A stretch of DNA of 64,000 nucleotides from Arsenophonus sp052401645 (GCA_052401645.1 CP198939.1:186001-250000), one strand, 5' to 3'. Numbered from the stretch's first letter, positions 44,009-57,006 are shown. Notes: generated by a model from the letters alone, not told the origin. Translations and numbers: made by a program.

Positions 44009-45834
44009 TTTGATATTAAATTATTATTTAATAGATAAAATAATCTAAAATATTTTTTAACGATAATTAATTATTAATTATATTAATTTGATAATTATTT
44101 TTATTAAGATATTACGGTAATTTAATAATGTTATCTATAGTAGTTATAGTTCATTTAACATTATAAAAAAAGTAAATAACTATTTTACTATTTAACTAAA
44201 TTATTACTAGATTATATTTTTGTTATGTAAATCATTTTGTATATATTTAGTATTGTGAAGTTTATAGTATTAAATCATAATTTAACATTAATTATATATA
44301 TAATAAAGTATAGAATATTAAAATTAATAATAGTTATTTTAATAATATTAGTTAGTTATAATAATTAATTACTATTATAGATCTTAATATCAATTAATGA
44401 TTAGATATATTTAAAAAAATATTATGTATTTATATTATAGTTTATAAGATATTATTCGATTGACAATTAATTATAATATAATTTAATGATATTTAAAATA
44501 ATACAAATAAAGTTAAATAATTAACAAATATTAATTTTCTTGATATTTCATTTATATATAAAAATAAAAAATTGAAACTATATATTATATTAGAGTAATT
44601 TATATAAATTGTTTATCTAGTTTGAATAGATAATATTTTATAATATTATAAATATTATAAAGTTTTTATTATAGAAAAAAAGAAAAATAAATAATAGAAT
44701 TTATTATAGATTTATAGACTTAGAATCATTAAAGATGTTAATTTTAAGTTAAATTAATAATATTCTAAATAAAAGATAATTTTCTCTAAATACAAAAAAA
44801 TAATAAGATATTTTAATTATTAATTCATAAAGTATTTTGTATTATTAAAAATAAGTTAAAATATCAGAAAGAATAAATTTATGTAAAAATTTTTTTTCAC
44901 TTTTGATGCTTATATTGTAGAATCAAGAAAAATTTAAAATTTACTTAAGATAGTTAATAAAATATATGAACTTTTTACAAATAAAATTTATATTCATCTA
45001 ATTTTAATACTTAATCAATATTAATTATTTTTTTAGAATAAAAGATTAAAAAAATAAATTAAACATTAAATTTATCTTATAAATAATTAAGATATACTAT
45101 ATTTGATTATTTTTTAAAAAATATAATATATTAATAAAAGTATATTTTTAAATAAAATAAGATAAAAACTTATTAAACTTCATGATTTGATTATGATAAG
45201 AATCGTTTAATAAATTTAGGTTTTTAAATTTGAAAAAATTATTAAATGTTAATTTTTTAATTAATATCTTGATATTTTCATAAAATAATTATACTTATTT
45301 ATTAATAATAAAATATTAATTTCCATAAATGTTTATAAGAAATAATAATCTATTAATTGTATTTATAATATAAATGTTATATCTTTTTATTAGTTTAATC
45401 AAACTATAATATAAATTTAAGTAATATAGTTTTTTAAAAAAAAGATTATTAACTAGGATTATTACAAATAATATATTAAATCTTTATAATTATATATTAG
45501 TTATTTTAAAATTTTTTTTAAAGTAAATTATAAATTTTAATAGCTAATAGTATCATTAAAAATATTATTTTTGATGAAAATTAATAATATATAGATAAAA
45601 TTTTATATTTATGTCTAATTTGACAAGAAATATTAAAAGTTTTTTAAAAAATAAAATAAGTTAATTATACTGAGCTAATGATAGTTTGAACTTATTAATA
45701 AATAAAATTTACATAATATTTTTATATTAATTTTAATTCACTTTAGTTTAGTCTTTTATAATAAATTAAATTTCTTATATAGTTAAAATATAGTAATAAA
45801 TTTATTAAGAATTTTTGTTAAATTAATCATAATT

Positions 45835-47808
45835 ATGAACTTATTATACTTGCTTGAAAATTTAAATGATAAACAACGTGAAGCCGTTGCTTCACCTAGA
45901 ACAAATATGTTAATACTTGCTGGAGCTGGTAGTGGTAAAACAAAGGTTCTTGTTTATAGAATAGCTTGGTTATTGACTATTTATAAAGTTTCACCTTTCT
46001 CTATTATGGTAGTAACATTTACCAATAAAGCAGCAATTGAGATACGTCATCGTATTAATACTTTGTTAGGTGATGATAAAAGTGGTATGTGGATAGGGAC
46101 TTTTCATAGCTTAGCCCATCGATTATTACGAATTCACTATTTAGATGCAAATTTACCACAAGATTTTCAAATTTTAGATAGTGATGATCAATATCGCTTA
46201 CTTCGTCAAATAATTAAATCAATCAATTTAGATGAAAATAAGTGGCCAATACATCAAGCCGCATGTTATATTAATGCAAAAAAGGATGGAGGATTCAGGC
46301 CGAAATACATTGAGAATTATAGTAATTCATCAGAATTAATTTTGTTGCAAATTTATAAAGCTTATCAGAAAGCTTGTGATCGGGCTGGATTAGTTGATTT
46401 TTCTGAACTTTTATTACGTTCACATGAATTATGGTTAAATAAAGCAAATATATTACAACATTATTGTAATCGGTTTAATGATATTCTAATTGATGAATTT
46501 CAAGATATAAATGGTATCCAATATGACTGGATACGTATTTTGGCTGGTGATATAAATAAAGTAATGATTGTTGGTGATGATGATCAATCAATTTATGGTT
46601 GGCGTGGTGCACAAGTAGAAAACATTCAAAATTTCTTACAAGATTTTTCATATGTGAAAACTATACGATTAGAACAAAATTATCGATCAACTAAAAATAT
46701 CTTAAAATCAGCTAATGCATTAATTTCTAATAACGATAATAGGTTATTAAAAAATCTTTGGACAAAAGGAGTTGATGGAGAGCCAATCTCAATTTATTGT
46801 GGTTTTAATGATTTAGATGAAGCATATTATGTTATTAATCGCATTAAGGAATGGCATAATAAAGGTGGAGCTTTAAAGAAATGTGCAATTCTTTATCGTA
46901 GTAATTGGCAATCACGAATATTTGAAGAAGCATTGTTGAAATCTTCAATATCATATTATATTTATGGAGGACAACATTTTTTTCATCGTCAAGAAATTAA
47001 AGATGCTATCTCTTATTTACGTTTAGTAATTAATCGTAATGATGATACATCATTTGAACGAATTATTAATACACCAACTCGTGGTATAGGAAAAAAGACA
47101 TTAGATATTATTCGTCAAACATCATGTGAAAAACAACTTACTCTTTGGAATAGTTCTAAATACTTATTACATAAGAAAATTTTTAGTTATAGAGCAGAAA
47201 TGGCTATTAAACGATTTCTTGAATTAATTGATACGTTATCTGAAGAAACTATAAATATGCCTTTGCATACTAAAACTGATAGAATCATTTATAACTCAGG
47301 TCTTTTTAGGATGTATGAAAAAGAAAAAGGTGAAAAAGAAAAAGAACGCATTGAAAATCTTAAAGAATTAATAACTGCTACTCGTCAATTCTCTTATCAA
47401 GAAGAAAATGAAAATTTAACTCCATTACAAGCATTTTTATCTCATGTCACGTTAGAATCTGATAAAAGATATTCCAATTTATATCAGGATGCAGTTCAAT
47501 TAATGACTATTCATTCAGCAAAAGGTCTGGAATTTCCATTGGTTTTTATTGTTGGTATGGAAGAGGGTATGTTTCCAAGTAAAGCAAGTCTTAAAGAGGA
47601 TGGATGTTTAGCAGAAGAACGACGATTAGCTTATGTTGGATTAACAAGAGCGATGGAGAAATTAACAATAACTTATGCAGAAAATCGACGATTATACGGT
47701 AAAGAAGTATGTAACCGTCCTTCTCGTTTTATAGCAGAATTACCTCCAGAATGCATTGAAGAAGATCGTTTACATGTAATAGCTTCACACTCTATTCGAT
47801 ATAAATAA
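45835..47808 (+). CDS. uvrD: DNA helicase II UvrD, without the C-terminal Tudor-like domain
   Basis: UvrD is a 3'-5' SF1 helicase of nucleotide excision and mismatch repair. The 657 residues cover the whole helicase core: motif I AGAGSGKT at 29-36, VTFTNKAA near 59, GTFHSLAHR near 90, motif II IDEFQD near 219-224, motif III GDDDQSIYGWRGA near 246-258, QNYRST motif IV, HSAKGLEF motif V and YVGLTRA motif VI. E. coli UvrD has 720 residues. The missing part is the linker and terminal Tudor-like domain (starting at YKLGQRV in E. coli) that contacts RNA polymerase. I see no remnant of it after the stop. Motif II is followed by Ile (FQDIN) where E. coli has Thr. Confidence 0.95.
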   Translation: MNLLYLLENLNDKQREAVASPRTNMLILAGAGSGKTKVLVYRIAWLLTIYKVSPFSIMVVTFTNKAAIEIRHRINTLLGDDKSGMWIGTFHSLAHRLLRIHYLDANLPQDFQILDSDDQYRLLRQIIKSINLDENKWPIHQAACYINAKKDGGFRPKYIENYSNSSELILLQIYKAYQKACDRAGLVDFSELLLRSHELWLNKANILQHYCNRFNDILIDEFQDINGIQYDWIRILAGDINKVMIVGDDDQSIYGWRGAQVENIQNFLQDFSYVKTIRLEQNYRSTKNILKSANALISNNDNRLLKNLWTKGVDGEPISIYCGFNDLDEAYYVINRIKEWHNKGGALKKCAILYRSNWQSRIFEEALLKSSISYYIYGGQHFFHRQEIKDAISYLRLVINRNDDTSFERIINTPTRGIGKKTLDIIRQTSCEKQLTLWNSSKYLLHKKIFSYRAEMAIKRFLELIDTLSEETINMPLHTKTDRIIYNSGLFRMYEKEKGEKEKERIENLKELITATRQFSYQEENENLTPLQAFLSHVTLESDKRYSNLYQDAVQLMTIHSAKGLEFPLVFIVGMEEGMFPSKASLKEDGCLAEERRLAYVGLTRAMEKLTITYAENRRLYGKEVCNRPSRFIAELPPECIEEDRLHVIASHSIRYK

Positions 47809-50800
47809 TCTAGTTGTTTAATTAACTTAAATTAATAATCACTATATATGTTATATAAATAGAAATTTATTATTTTAATTTTCTAAATCAACTATTATTA
47901 ATTTTTAAGACATAGTAATTATTCTTGTTTATACTTTTTTAAAAATTAATATGATTATTAAATGGTTTTTTATAAAAAAACTATAATTAGTATATTAAAT
48001 AATATAATTTATTGTTACTCTAAATATATAATATTATTATTAATTAATTAATTTTGCTATTTATTTTATTATTAGGTTTTCTGAAAGAAAATCATAATAT
48101 AATATTTTTATTTAAATAGAGAGGAGTACTATTTCGATTTTTAGATTTATAAAAGTAAAAAAATAATAGATATTTTATATCTTAATTCTTAATTATTTAT
48201 AATTGAATCAATCATTATAAAATAATATATTCCGTTTTGATAATAAAAATAGTTTTTATATTCATTTATTTTATTATTAAGTTATCTATAAACATATTTA
48301 TAATTTTTTAATTATTTTATTTTTATTTAATTTTATAAATTAGAATGAAGTGAAAAGTTATTAATGCTAATTAATATTCATAAATCATTATTAGATTTAT
48401 TTTAAAAAGAATAAAAATATTAATATAATAGAAAATTTTTTAATATATTAAAATTAATAAGTTTTTAATTATTTATAAGTAAGCAGAGAAATAGATTTAA
48501 TTAGTATGCTTTTTGATTTAATTAGATTAGAAAATTTTGTTTAAAAAACAAGATTTTAAATAAGTAGTTAGTTTAATTAATATTAGATTTTTAATCTAAA
48601 ACATAAAATTACCTTATCGATTAGATAGATAAAATAATGAGATATTAGATTCTATTGAATTATTGGTATATTATTTCATAATAATTTTTTATTTAAAATT
48701 AATTATATTAATAACTATTATTAGTAGTAGTATATAATATATAAATTTATATTTAAGACTTTTATTTATATTCATAAGGTAATTAAAATAATTTATTTTA
48801 TTTCAATATATTAATTTTAATATAAAATAAAATTATTTAAAATTTTTAAATTTTTTTTTAATTTATTTATTAAGTTGTTTTTATTTTATTTATAAAATAA
48901 ATAAGTAATAGCAAGTTTATATATATTATCTTTTTATATTATATAATTTTATTTTTAAATAGTAATAATATTTTGAATTGAAATAATTTTAAAAAATTTT
49001 AATTTTTATTAAATATATTCAAGTAATAAATATTTAAATTAATGATTATAATAGTTAATAATTAAATATTTTCTGAGTTTTTTAAAGTATTTTTTTAAAA
49101 TAAAAATAATATAAATTTAAATTCTATTAATTATTTATTATCTCATAATAAATAATTATATTAATATTTAATATATGAAATTCAAAAGTTTTTAATAAAA
49201 TTCCTTATTTTATTAAAAATCTAATTAATTTTTATATTATAAAAGAAAAAAATCTTAAAATTTAAGAATTATTTGATTCTGATTTTATCAAAAAATTTTT
49301 AGATTATGTATTTTATACATATTTTTTAATATAAAAGATGTTCTTAATAAATATTTTTATATATTAATTAATCTTATTACTTTTTATAAAAAAATAGTTT
49401 TTACTAAAAATAATAAATATCTATTTTATTATTATCAATGTTATAATATATTTTTAGTAATGATTTATCCTTAAGATAAGGATTTCATTTATTACTAAAA
49501 TTTACTTAAGAATAAAAATAAATTATTAATATTTTAAATATTAAAATTGTTTTATTTTACATTAAAACTTAAAAAACTTTTTATTATCAGATATCTGTTT
49601 TTAAATTCATTATTTTTAAAAAAAATTTTTATAAACATCTTCTTAAAAGATAATAAAATTAATTATTTTAATAAATAAACATTATAACATAAGTGTTATT
49701 TATTTTAATAATTATTGATATGTTAAGAAAATAGTTAAATAATTCAAAATTAAATTTTGAATTTTTATAACTTATCTCACATAGTTTTTTTTGATAAAAT
49801 ATATTAATTAAAGTATAATAATTTTTGTAAATATAATTTCAATTAATAAGTAAAATAATTATTATTTAATATCTTTATTAAATAAATACAATATTTATTT
49901 TATTATTATTTTTGATATTATTAAAATATAAATTTTATTTTAAAAAATGAATAAATAGTATTAAATTAGATTAAGTCAATTATTTGATATAATAATATTA
50001 TTTTACTATATATCTTATTTTATTTTTTGACTACAGTCTTTTAAAATAATTTATTTATTAAATTATTATAATATAAGAGATTAATAGCATAAATTGAAAT
50101 ACTATGATTGATTTTTAAAAACGAAAATTTTTTTCAAATTTTTTAGTATTATTATGCATTATTTTAATGTAAATAAGTAATCATATTATCTTAATCATGA
50201 TATTTTTTCAAAAAAAAAGTTAACTATCTAAGATTATAATTAGTGCTTAAAACATATTCCTCTTATATTTATAAAACAAAGATGGTATATCTCATATATC
50301 TTGTATTATTGATATCTTATTTGATAAATATGATAAGGTCGCTATATCATATTATGATAATTAGTTAATTTATTGATATTCAAATCGGATAATTACGAAA
50401 AGATAATTAGTAATTTTTATTGTTTATATTATTATATTAGTTTGTTACTTCACAATATTTTGCATATTTTAAATATATAATTAATAAAAATTAACTTTAA
50501 TAAATAAATAATACGCAATAATTAGAAGAAACCACTATTCTAATTATCATTGTTAAAATCATTTTATAAAATATATAAATCAATGAATAAAGCTATTAAA
50601 ATTATCTTTGATAAAGATCATTTCTTAAAAAGAAGTATAAATTATTAAAAATTACTTCTAATAAATATAACATTTTATGTATTAAAGTAATAATAGTTTT
50701 AAATAAAAATAATCAAAACATTAATTATTTCTAAGTTAAATTAATTATCATTTTTAATATAAATTGCATATTTTAAAAAAATAATGTGATTTAACGATAT

Positions 50801-53612
50801 ATTTATATTGCTGATATTAGTTATTTTATCTTTTGTATTTTAAATTAATTAAGTAGTAATTATTAATTTCTTAAAAATATATTAAAAACCAAACTAGTTT
50901 ATATATAAAACTCAATTTTGTTATCTTAAATGATAGTTTTTATATTTTTGAGTATATATAATGCATATTCAATATATTATCTGTGATATATATTTTATAT
51001 ATATTATATAAAGTTTTATATTGTACATATGTTATAAATCGATTTTAATTTTATTAAATTTATAGATAAAACTAAAAATGATCTAAAATATATTATAAAT
51101 TATATTTATTATTTTTATCATCTTTATTATAATAATTCTATTATAGATAACTTCAGAATAAAATGATTTATTAGAAATAATATTTATTTTGTATTAAGAA
51201 AAAATATATTTTATAAAGATATTAATTATTTTGATGATTTTTAATATTTTTATAATTATTATCTATAAATTACTATATTGTTAATTATTGATATAATTTA
51301 ATTTTATTAAATATAGTAGTAGATATTATATTTAATTATTTATTAAGAGATATTTGTTGATTTTTTATTATAGTATTTTTATCTGTTTTAATTGATAAAT
51401 ATTAATTTATTTATTTCAGATAATAATCTAATGATTTTATCATTGATGTTTTAAGTTAATTTAATAATATATATATGTTCATTATATAGTTTAATAAATA
51501 AATAGTAAAAATTACTTATTTAATATTTTATCAATGTCTTATTTATAGACATTAATTATTATTGGCATTAAATATAAAATAATATTAATTATCTTAAATT
51601 AATTATTGGTGATGTAATTTATTTTTTAAAATATAATAAATTTATAATTCAATATTAATTTAATTTTAAAAAAATAAAAAAAAATACAATTTTATATCGT
51701 CATAAACTAAATAAATATGATTTAATTAATAATTATTATTAATATTTAATTTAATTTTGAATTTTTAATTAATATTAATTAATTTAAAAGATAATGATAT
51801 ATTTCGTTATTATTTGATATTAAATTGTATTTAATATATTTCTGATTACATGTTATTTTTTATATAAAAATTATAAAATTATCATCAAAAAATATTTTTT
51901 TATTTTTAATATAAATTATCATAATATTAATTTTAAATAAATATCTTTAATAAATTGAAAAATTAATTCTCATATATTTTACATATTGTAACTAAGTTAT
52001 ATCATATAATCGTAAATATTACTTTAAAATAAAACTCAAATGATAATATTAATTATTATTTATAATTAATGTAACTTTAATAAAAAAATATTTTCACAAA
52101 CTATTTTAATAAAAATTAAAGTTAATTAATTAAAAAAAAAGAAAAATAATTTTAGAATAGAAAATTGTTTTTAAAAGTTTTATACTTTATTTATTATTAT
52201 TTATCAAACATTCACATTAATAATGAATATGATTAAAACTTTATTTGATTTCTTAGGATAATACACAATATTTTTAATATCATAATAATAAATAAAAATT
52301 TTTTTGATAATCAAATTATTAATATTTTAAATTTAAAAGTTATCTTTATATTATGTATAATAGTGTTAATATAAAAATATTAAAGTTTTAGTAAAAAAAC
52401 TATTTTATTATTTTGAAGTAAAGTATTATTTAATTACTTAAATTTATGATTATATTATATTGATCATATCAGAATTTTTTTTTTAAAATCATATAAATTA
52501 TTATAAGATATTTTATATGATAAATAAATATTATTTATGATGAAATAGAATCGATATCATATTATTTATATTTGATTTATAACAATATTATAAATATTTA
52601 ATATAGATTAAAAATAATATAAATTTATATATTAAAAATTAATTTCTAAAAATAAATTTATTTTTTTTATTTTCATTTTTAATAGATTATAGAGGCATAT
52701 GATGAATAGATTAAAGAAATTAATAAATATTTTTTTTATTTAAAAATTAGCTATAAAAATTAATAATACGATAAGATCGTAAAATTAATTAGTATATTTA
52801 TACTGTAAATATTATCATAAACAATTGATTTATTATTTTTATATAAGGAGATATATTATATAATAAATAATTACTTTAATCAAAAAAAATAGATAATTAT
52901 AAAATTCATTATTAAATTAATAGGATTAATATTTTAACAAAAAAAGAATTTTTAGGATTTTGAAAAGTGTTTTTTATTTAAATTTTATAAATTAAACAAT
53001 AAAATTATTTTGTTTAGATTTTTATATATATAAATTTTTTTATATTAGATTAGATAATGATCTCCTATTAGAAATAGTATAAAATACAATAATATAATAG
53101 TATCTTCAAACATAATATATTATACCTATTATATATATTAATTAATTAAATTTAGATTAATTTTAATAAAAATATATTAGTATTTAGAGATACAAACAAA
53201 AATATAATATTAAAATTAAATAATTTAATTTTAATATTAACCTGTATATTACTAATAATCGATATTATAACAAATATAAGAACTATTAAATTAATTTAAC
53301 TAATTATAAAATAAGAAAATATTAAATATTAAAATTATTCATCTATTATCTATTATAAGATATATAATTTATTATAATGATGAATATATATAATTATATA
53401 AATGCTATATTATTGTTATATGTAATAGTAACAATAAAAATTAAGAATTTAATGATAAAATCTATAATTTTATTATTATAACAATAAAATTATTTAATAT
53501 AATATTTCAATTACTTTTGTATTTAAATAAAACTTCACTTAAATTATTAAAATAAATTATATAAATAAAAAGATTTAAAATAAATTTTATTATTTAGCTA
53601 TAAAATTAATCA
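47809..53612. other. 5.8 kb AT-rich DNA without recognisable genes (block junction)
   Basis: In E. coli corA follows uvrD, and yjeM/epmA/frd lie beyond the 3' end of mscM, so a rearrangement junction must be in this stretch. No gene could be read on either strand. A 28-codon piece at 50278-50364 (begins KDGISHISCIIDILF, ends YYDN) is less AT-rich than its surroundings but unidentified. A compound hairpin at 49452 is listed separately. Confidence 0.6.
49452..49500. repeat. Compound hairpin in non-coding DNA
   Basis: The outer arms TTTTAGTAA and TTACTAAAA (9 bp) enclose an inner stem ATCCTT/AAGGAT with a five-base loop. The bases between the two stems pair only partly. It could be a remnant of a structured RNA, a terminator, or chance. 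Confidence 0.35.
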
Positions 53613-56600
53613 TTATTTATAATTCTTTAGATTTTTATTCTTATTATACCTTAGTATGTTTTTAGTTTTATTTTGTAATTTATTATTAGTCGATATATCA
53701 ATCTGGATTTTAAAAGAAGGAAAAGCTAATTTAATCCCATCTTTAGCAAAACCGATTAATATATTTTGATGAACTTCATGACGAGCAGGCATTCTATGTC
53801 CCATTTCTGCTACATAAATACGTAATTCAAATATTTGAATACCTTTTTCTAAATCAACTAAGTATACTTCAGGTTCAGGATTAGTTAAAATCATTGATGT
53901 TTTTTTAGCAGCATTTAGTAAAATTTTGCTGATCTTAGAGCTATCTATTTCAGCTGATGTCGAGATGGTTAAAACAATACGAGTAATTGTATCTGATAAC
54001 GACCAGTTAATAAATTGCTCTGTAATAAATGCCTTATTAGGCACAATAATTTCTTTACGATCCCAATCTGTCAACGTTGTTGCTCTAGTATTTATTTTCG
54101 TAATGCTTCCAGTTAAATCGCGAATAGTTACAGTATCACCAATACGAATCGGTTTCTCAAATAATATCATCAAACCGGAAATAATATTAGTAAAGATTTC
54201 CTGTAAACCAAAACCTAATCCAACACCCATCGCAGCAATTAACCATTGAACCTTTGACCATTCAATACCGAGCATAGAAAATCCAACTAAGCTACCTATA
54301 AGCGCAATGGTATATTTAGTTAAAGTAGTGATTGCATATCCTGTTCCTGGAGTCAAATCAAGATGTTGTAAGAGAGCGAGTTCTAATAATGCTGGCAAAT
54401 TTCTAATTAGTTGCGCAGTAATTATAATAATAAGAATTGTAATAAATAAAGAACTTAATGTAATATATTGGATGCTATCAACACCATTAATAGTAGTAGT
54501 AACATTCCAAAGACGGATATTTTCTAGAAAAGAAAATGCTGAATGTATCTCAGACCAAATTAAAATTAATGAAACTAATGCTATCATTGTAAGAATAGAA
54601 CGTACTAAACCCAGAGATTGTGCACTGATGATATCTAAATCAATTGTGCTTTCTTCAATATCAATTAATCCTTCACCACTGATATTGATATTACTAGTTG
54701 TATCACCATCATCTTTTGCGCGTTGAGCAAGAATATTAGCTCGTTTTTGTTTTGCTCTTTCAAAAGCAATTTTACGTCGTTGAATAAACATCCATCGGCG
54801 AATAATATGATAAATAATTAGTAAAAAAAACCATATTGCAACAGAAGTTTCCAATCTAACTAAAAGTTCTTGAGATGTAGAAAGATAACCTAATAATGAT
54901 GCGATTGCTGAAAAAATTGGTGCTATAATCAATAATAACCATAATATATTGCTAATTGTATTCTCACCAGATCCGTGGCGATCTAAATAAAGTGGTACAC
55001 CTACTCGTTTAAGGTTATGGGTAATCAAGCTTATCGAAACACAAAGTAATAAAAAACATAATCTACCTAAACTTGTAGCAAATTCACGGTTATTATAATA
55101 TTCGAACGTAATTAAAGCCATTATCAATGGTGCTATAACAAAAATTGATAATTTGTAATAACGCATTGCCTTTTTTACATTTTCCTCCGACCAACCAAAA
55201 TGTGAAATAAACAATCCATTTGGCAACGAAAAAGTAGCGCTAATCATAAATATCCATAAAACTGGTGTTGTTGCTATAACTCCAGATCCAATAGCAGTAG
55301 CCATTGGAAATTGCCAAACGTTTTGTAGACAATGACCAATTGTTGACCATAAAATAGGTAAAGGAAGTGCAATAATGATTGACCAAAATACAGTTCCTAA
55401 AGTTAATGTAAAGCGATCCTGTGTTACTTTACCAATTCGTGTAGTAGATCTAAGAAGAAAATTATTATAGTGTTTGTGTGTACTAACATTGAATATTAAA
55501 ATAATGATAGCAACGAATAGATATAATAAACTATCTTGAGTAGAAATGATAATTTTAATTGCACCACTAAGTTGTGATAAAGTATCTAATGATAATAAGC
55601 GAGTTAGATCTTTTACTATTGTAATAGGATAGTTAAGATTTATAGGATCAGTATCTGCTATCCAAAACATATAACGATGAGTTGCATCTTTGATATCTGT
55701 TAATGCATCAGTTAATTGTGTTGCTTCAATACTAAGCTTAGTTAATTCTAATATTTCACTATCATAACCAGAAATTATTGAGTTTAATAACTCTTTTCTA
55801 GTTTGAATAAGTGAGTTATAAATTTGAGTTTGTTCCGATGTTAATTTTTTTGTTTCAGATTGTTTTTTCCAATTATTTTTATTACTAGAATTTAAATTTC
55901 CCAACATATCTTGGTATTTAAGACGATTTACGCGTTTATTAATGATTTCTCTTTCAATTTGCTGATTTTTTGGGATTTCAGGTAAGTGGTATAATTGTGC
56001 GCGTAACGCTTCACCTAAAGTTGTTGAACCACTTAGCCATTGAGCTTGCTCACGAATTGTTTCAAGCGCTTGACGAACAGTTAATATATCATTTGAGATG
56101 CGTCGTTTTCTTTGTTCAATATTATTTATTCTGTACGTCTGTTCATTAAGTTGTTGTGATAATTTACGATTTATTTGTAGTTCTACAGTTAAAAATCCTG
56201 GAAGTTCTTCATCTTGAGCAGCTAACATTTCAGTGTGTTTAAGTGCTATCTGTGCTTTTTGTTGACGCTGAAAGTTTAGATGATTTCGCAATAGCTGAAG
56301 TTCTTGATCAATTAGCTGATATCGTTTTTTAAAAAGTTTGATACGTAAACGGGAAATTTCTTGGCGATTATTAGCTGAAAGTTGTGCTATTTCTAATTCA
56401 TTTGTTTTTGATTTTCTTGCTGTAACTTCTGCTTGTATTAAGTTGTATTGTGCTTCAGCTAAAGGATAAACAGGAACACGCAAAGATTGTAATCTAACGT
56501 TGGACTCAGAAAGCATACGACGAGATTCTAATAATTGTTGAGGTAATGTTACAAGAGAATCGCTAATTTCATGATTTCTATCTTGTTCTTGCTGAATTTG

Positions 56601-56975
56601 CCTACCTTGTTCAAGTAACTGGCTATTAGATTGAATAATACGTTGCTCAAGTTCAAGGATTGTTATATTAGTTGGTATAGTAACTATTTTATTATTTTCA
56701 ATAAGTAAATGTTGTTGTAATTCTCTTATAATTTTAGGAAAATTATCAATTGTTTCTTGATAAGCGCGAATTTTTTTTTCTGATTCCTGTGCTTCTGATA
56801 ACCAATTCAGAGCACCTTGTAATGTTTGAATAATTTCAATATTTCTTGAATTTTTATTTATTTCAAGTCGCTTAATTTCTTTTTTAATTTCTATTTCATT
56901 AAGATTAATAGCTGCAAATACAGGTGTTATAATAAATGAGAGATTAAATAGAATGCAGAAGATTATCAGGTGCAC
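53613..56975 (-). CDS. mscM: Mechanosensitive channel MscM (YjeP)
   Basis: MscM is a large MscS-family channel of the inner membrane that opens at moderate tension. The 1120 residues match the E. coli length and domain order: a signal peptide (1-22), a long periplasmic coiled-coil region (25-400), about eight membrane segments (470-850), then the pore and MscS core with GVGLGFGLQEIFTN near 935, LFEKPIRIGDTVTI near 960 and FINWSLSD near 1010. The start is GTG with GAGGAA seven bases upstream, giving MHLIIFCILF; this matches the E. coli start MRLII. It follows psd by 31 bases on the same strand, as in E. coli. It is the longest intact gene here. Confidence 0.96.
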   Translation of the reverse strand: MHLIIFCILFNLSFIITPVFAAINLNEIEIKKEIKRLEINKNSRNIEIIQTLQGALNWLSEAQESEKKIRAYQETIDNFPKIIRELQQHLLIENNKIVTIPTNITILELEQRIIQSNSQLLEQGRQIQQEQDRNHEISDSLVTLPQQLLESRRMLSESNVRLQSLRVPVYPLAEAQYNLIQAEVTARKSKTNELEIAQLSANNRQEISRLRIKLFKKRYQLIDQELQLLRNHLNFQRQQKAQIALKHTEMLAAQDEELPGFLTVELQINRKLSQQLNEQTYRINNIEQRKRRISNDILTVRQALETIREQAQWLSGSTTLGEALRAQLYHLPEIPKNQQIEREIINKRVNRLKYQDMLGNLNSSNKNNWKKQSETKKLTSEQTQIYNSLIQTRKELLNSIISGYDSEILELTKLSIEATQLTDALTDIKDATHRYMFWIADTDPINLNYPITIVKDLTRLLSLDTLSQLSGAIKIIISTQDSLLYLFVAIIILIFNVSTHKHYNNFLLRSTTRIGKVTQDRFTLTLGTVFWSIIIALPLPILWSTIGHCLQNVWQFPMATAIGSGVIATTPVLWIFMISATFSLPNGLFISHFGWSEENVKKAMRYYKLSIFVIAPLIMALITFEYYNNREFATSLGRLCFLLLCVSISLITHNLKRVGVPLYLDRHGSGENTISNILWLLLIIAPIFSAIASLLGYLSTSQELLVRLETSVAIWFFLLIIYHIIRRWMFIQRRKIAFERAKQKRANILAQRAKDDGDTTSNINISGEGLIDIEESTIDLDIISAQSLGLVRSILTMIALVSLILIWSEIHSAFSFLENIRLWNVTTTINGVDSIQYITLSSLFITILIIIITAQLIRNLPALLELALLQHLDLTPGTGYAITTLTKYTIALIGSLVGFSMLGIEWSKVQWLIAAMGVGLGFGLQEIFTNIISGLMILFEKPIRIGDTVTIRDLTGSITKINTRATTLTDWDRKEIIVPNKAFITEQFINWSLSDTITRIVLTISTSAEIDSSKISKILLNAAKKTSMILTNPEPEVYLVDLEKGIQIFELRIYVAEMGHRMPARHEVHQNILIGFAKDGIKLAFPSFKIQIDISTNNKLQNKTKNILRYNKNKNLKNYK

Positions 56976-57006
56976 AATATGATTCCTCAGAGAAAATTAT
57001 TAAAAT

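Larger units (their letters stand above)
43508..45834. other. Eroded region between dapF and uvrD
   Basis: E. coli has yigA, xerC and yigB here. I found no trace of XerC (no readable HxLRHSFA or LGH motif) or the others. The stretch holds a small hairpin after dapF and a long perfect palindrome at 43973, both listed separately. The rest is AT-rich with stops in all frames. Confidence 0.6.

Noticed and set aside
53926..54726. Two plus-strand frames of 107 and 139 codons
   Set aside because: They are antisense to the conserved pore region of mscM, where strong coding bias leaves the opposite strand open; no ribosome binding site or similarity is seen.
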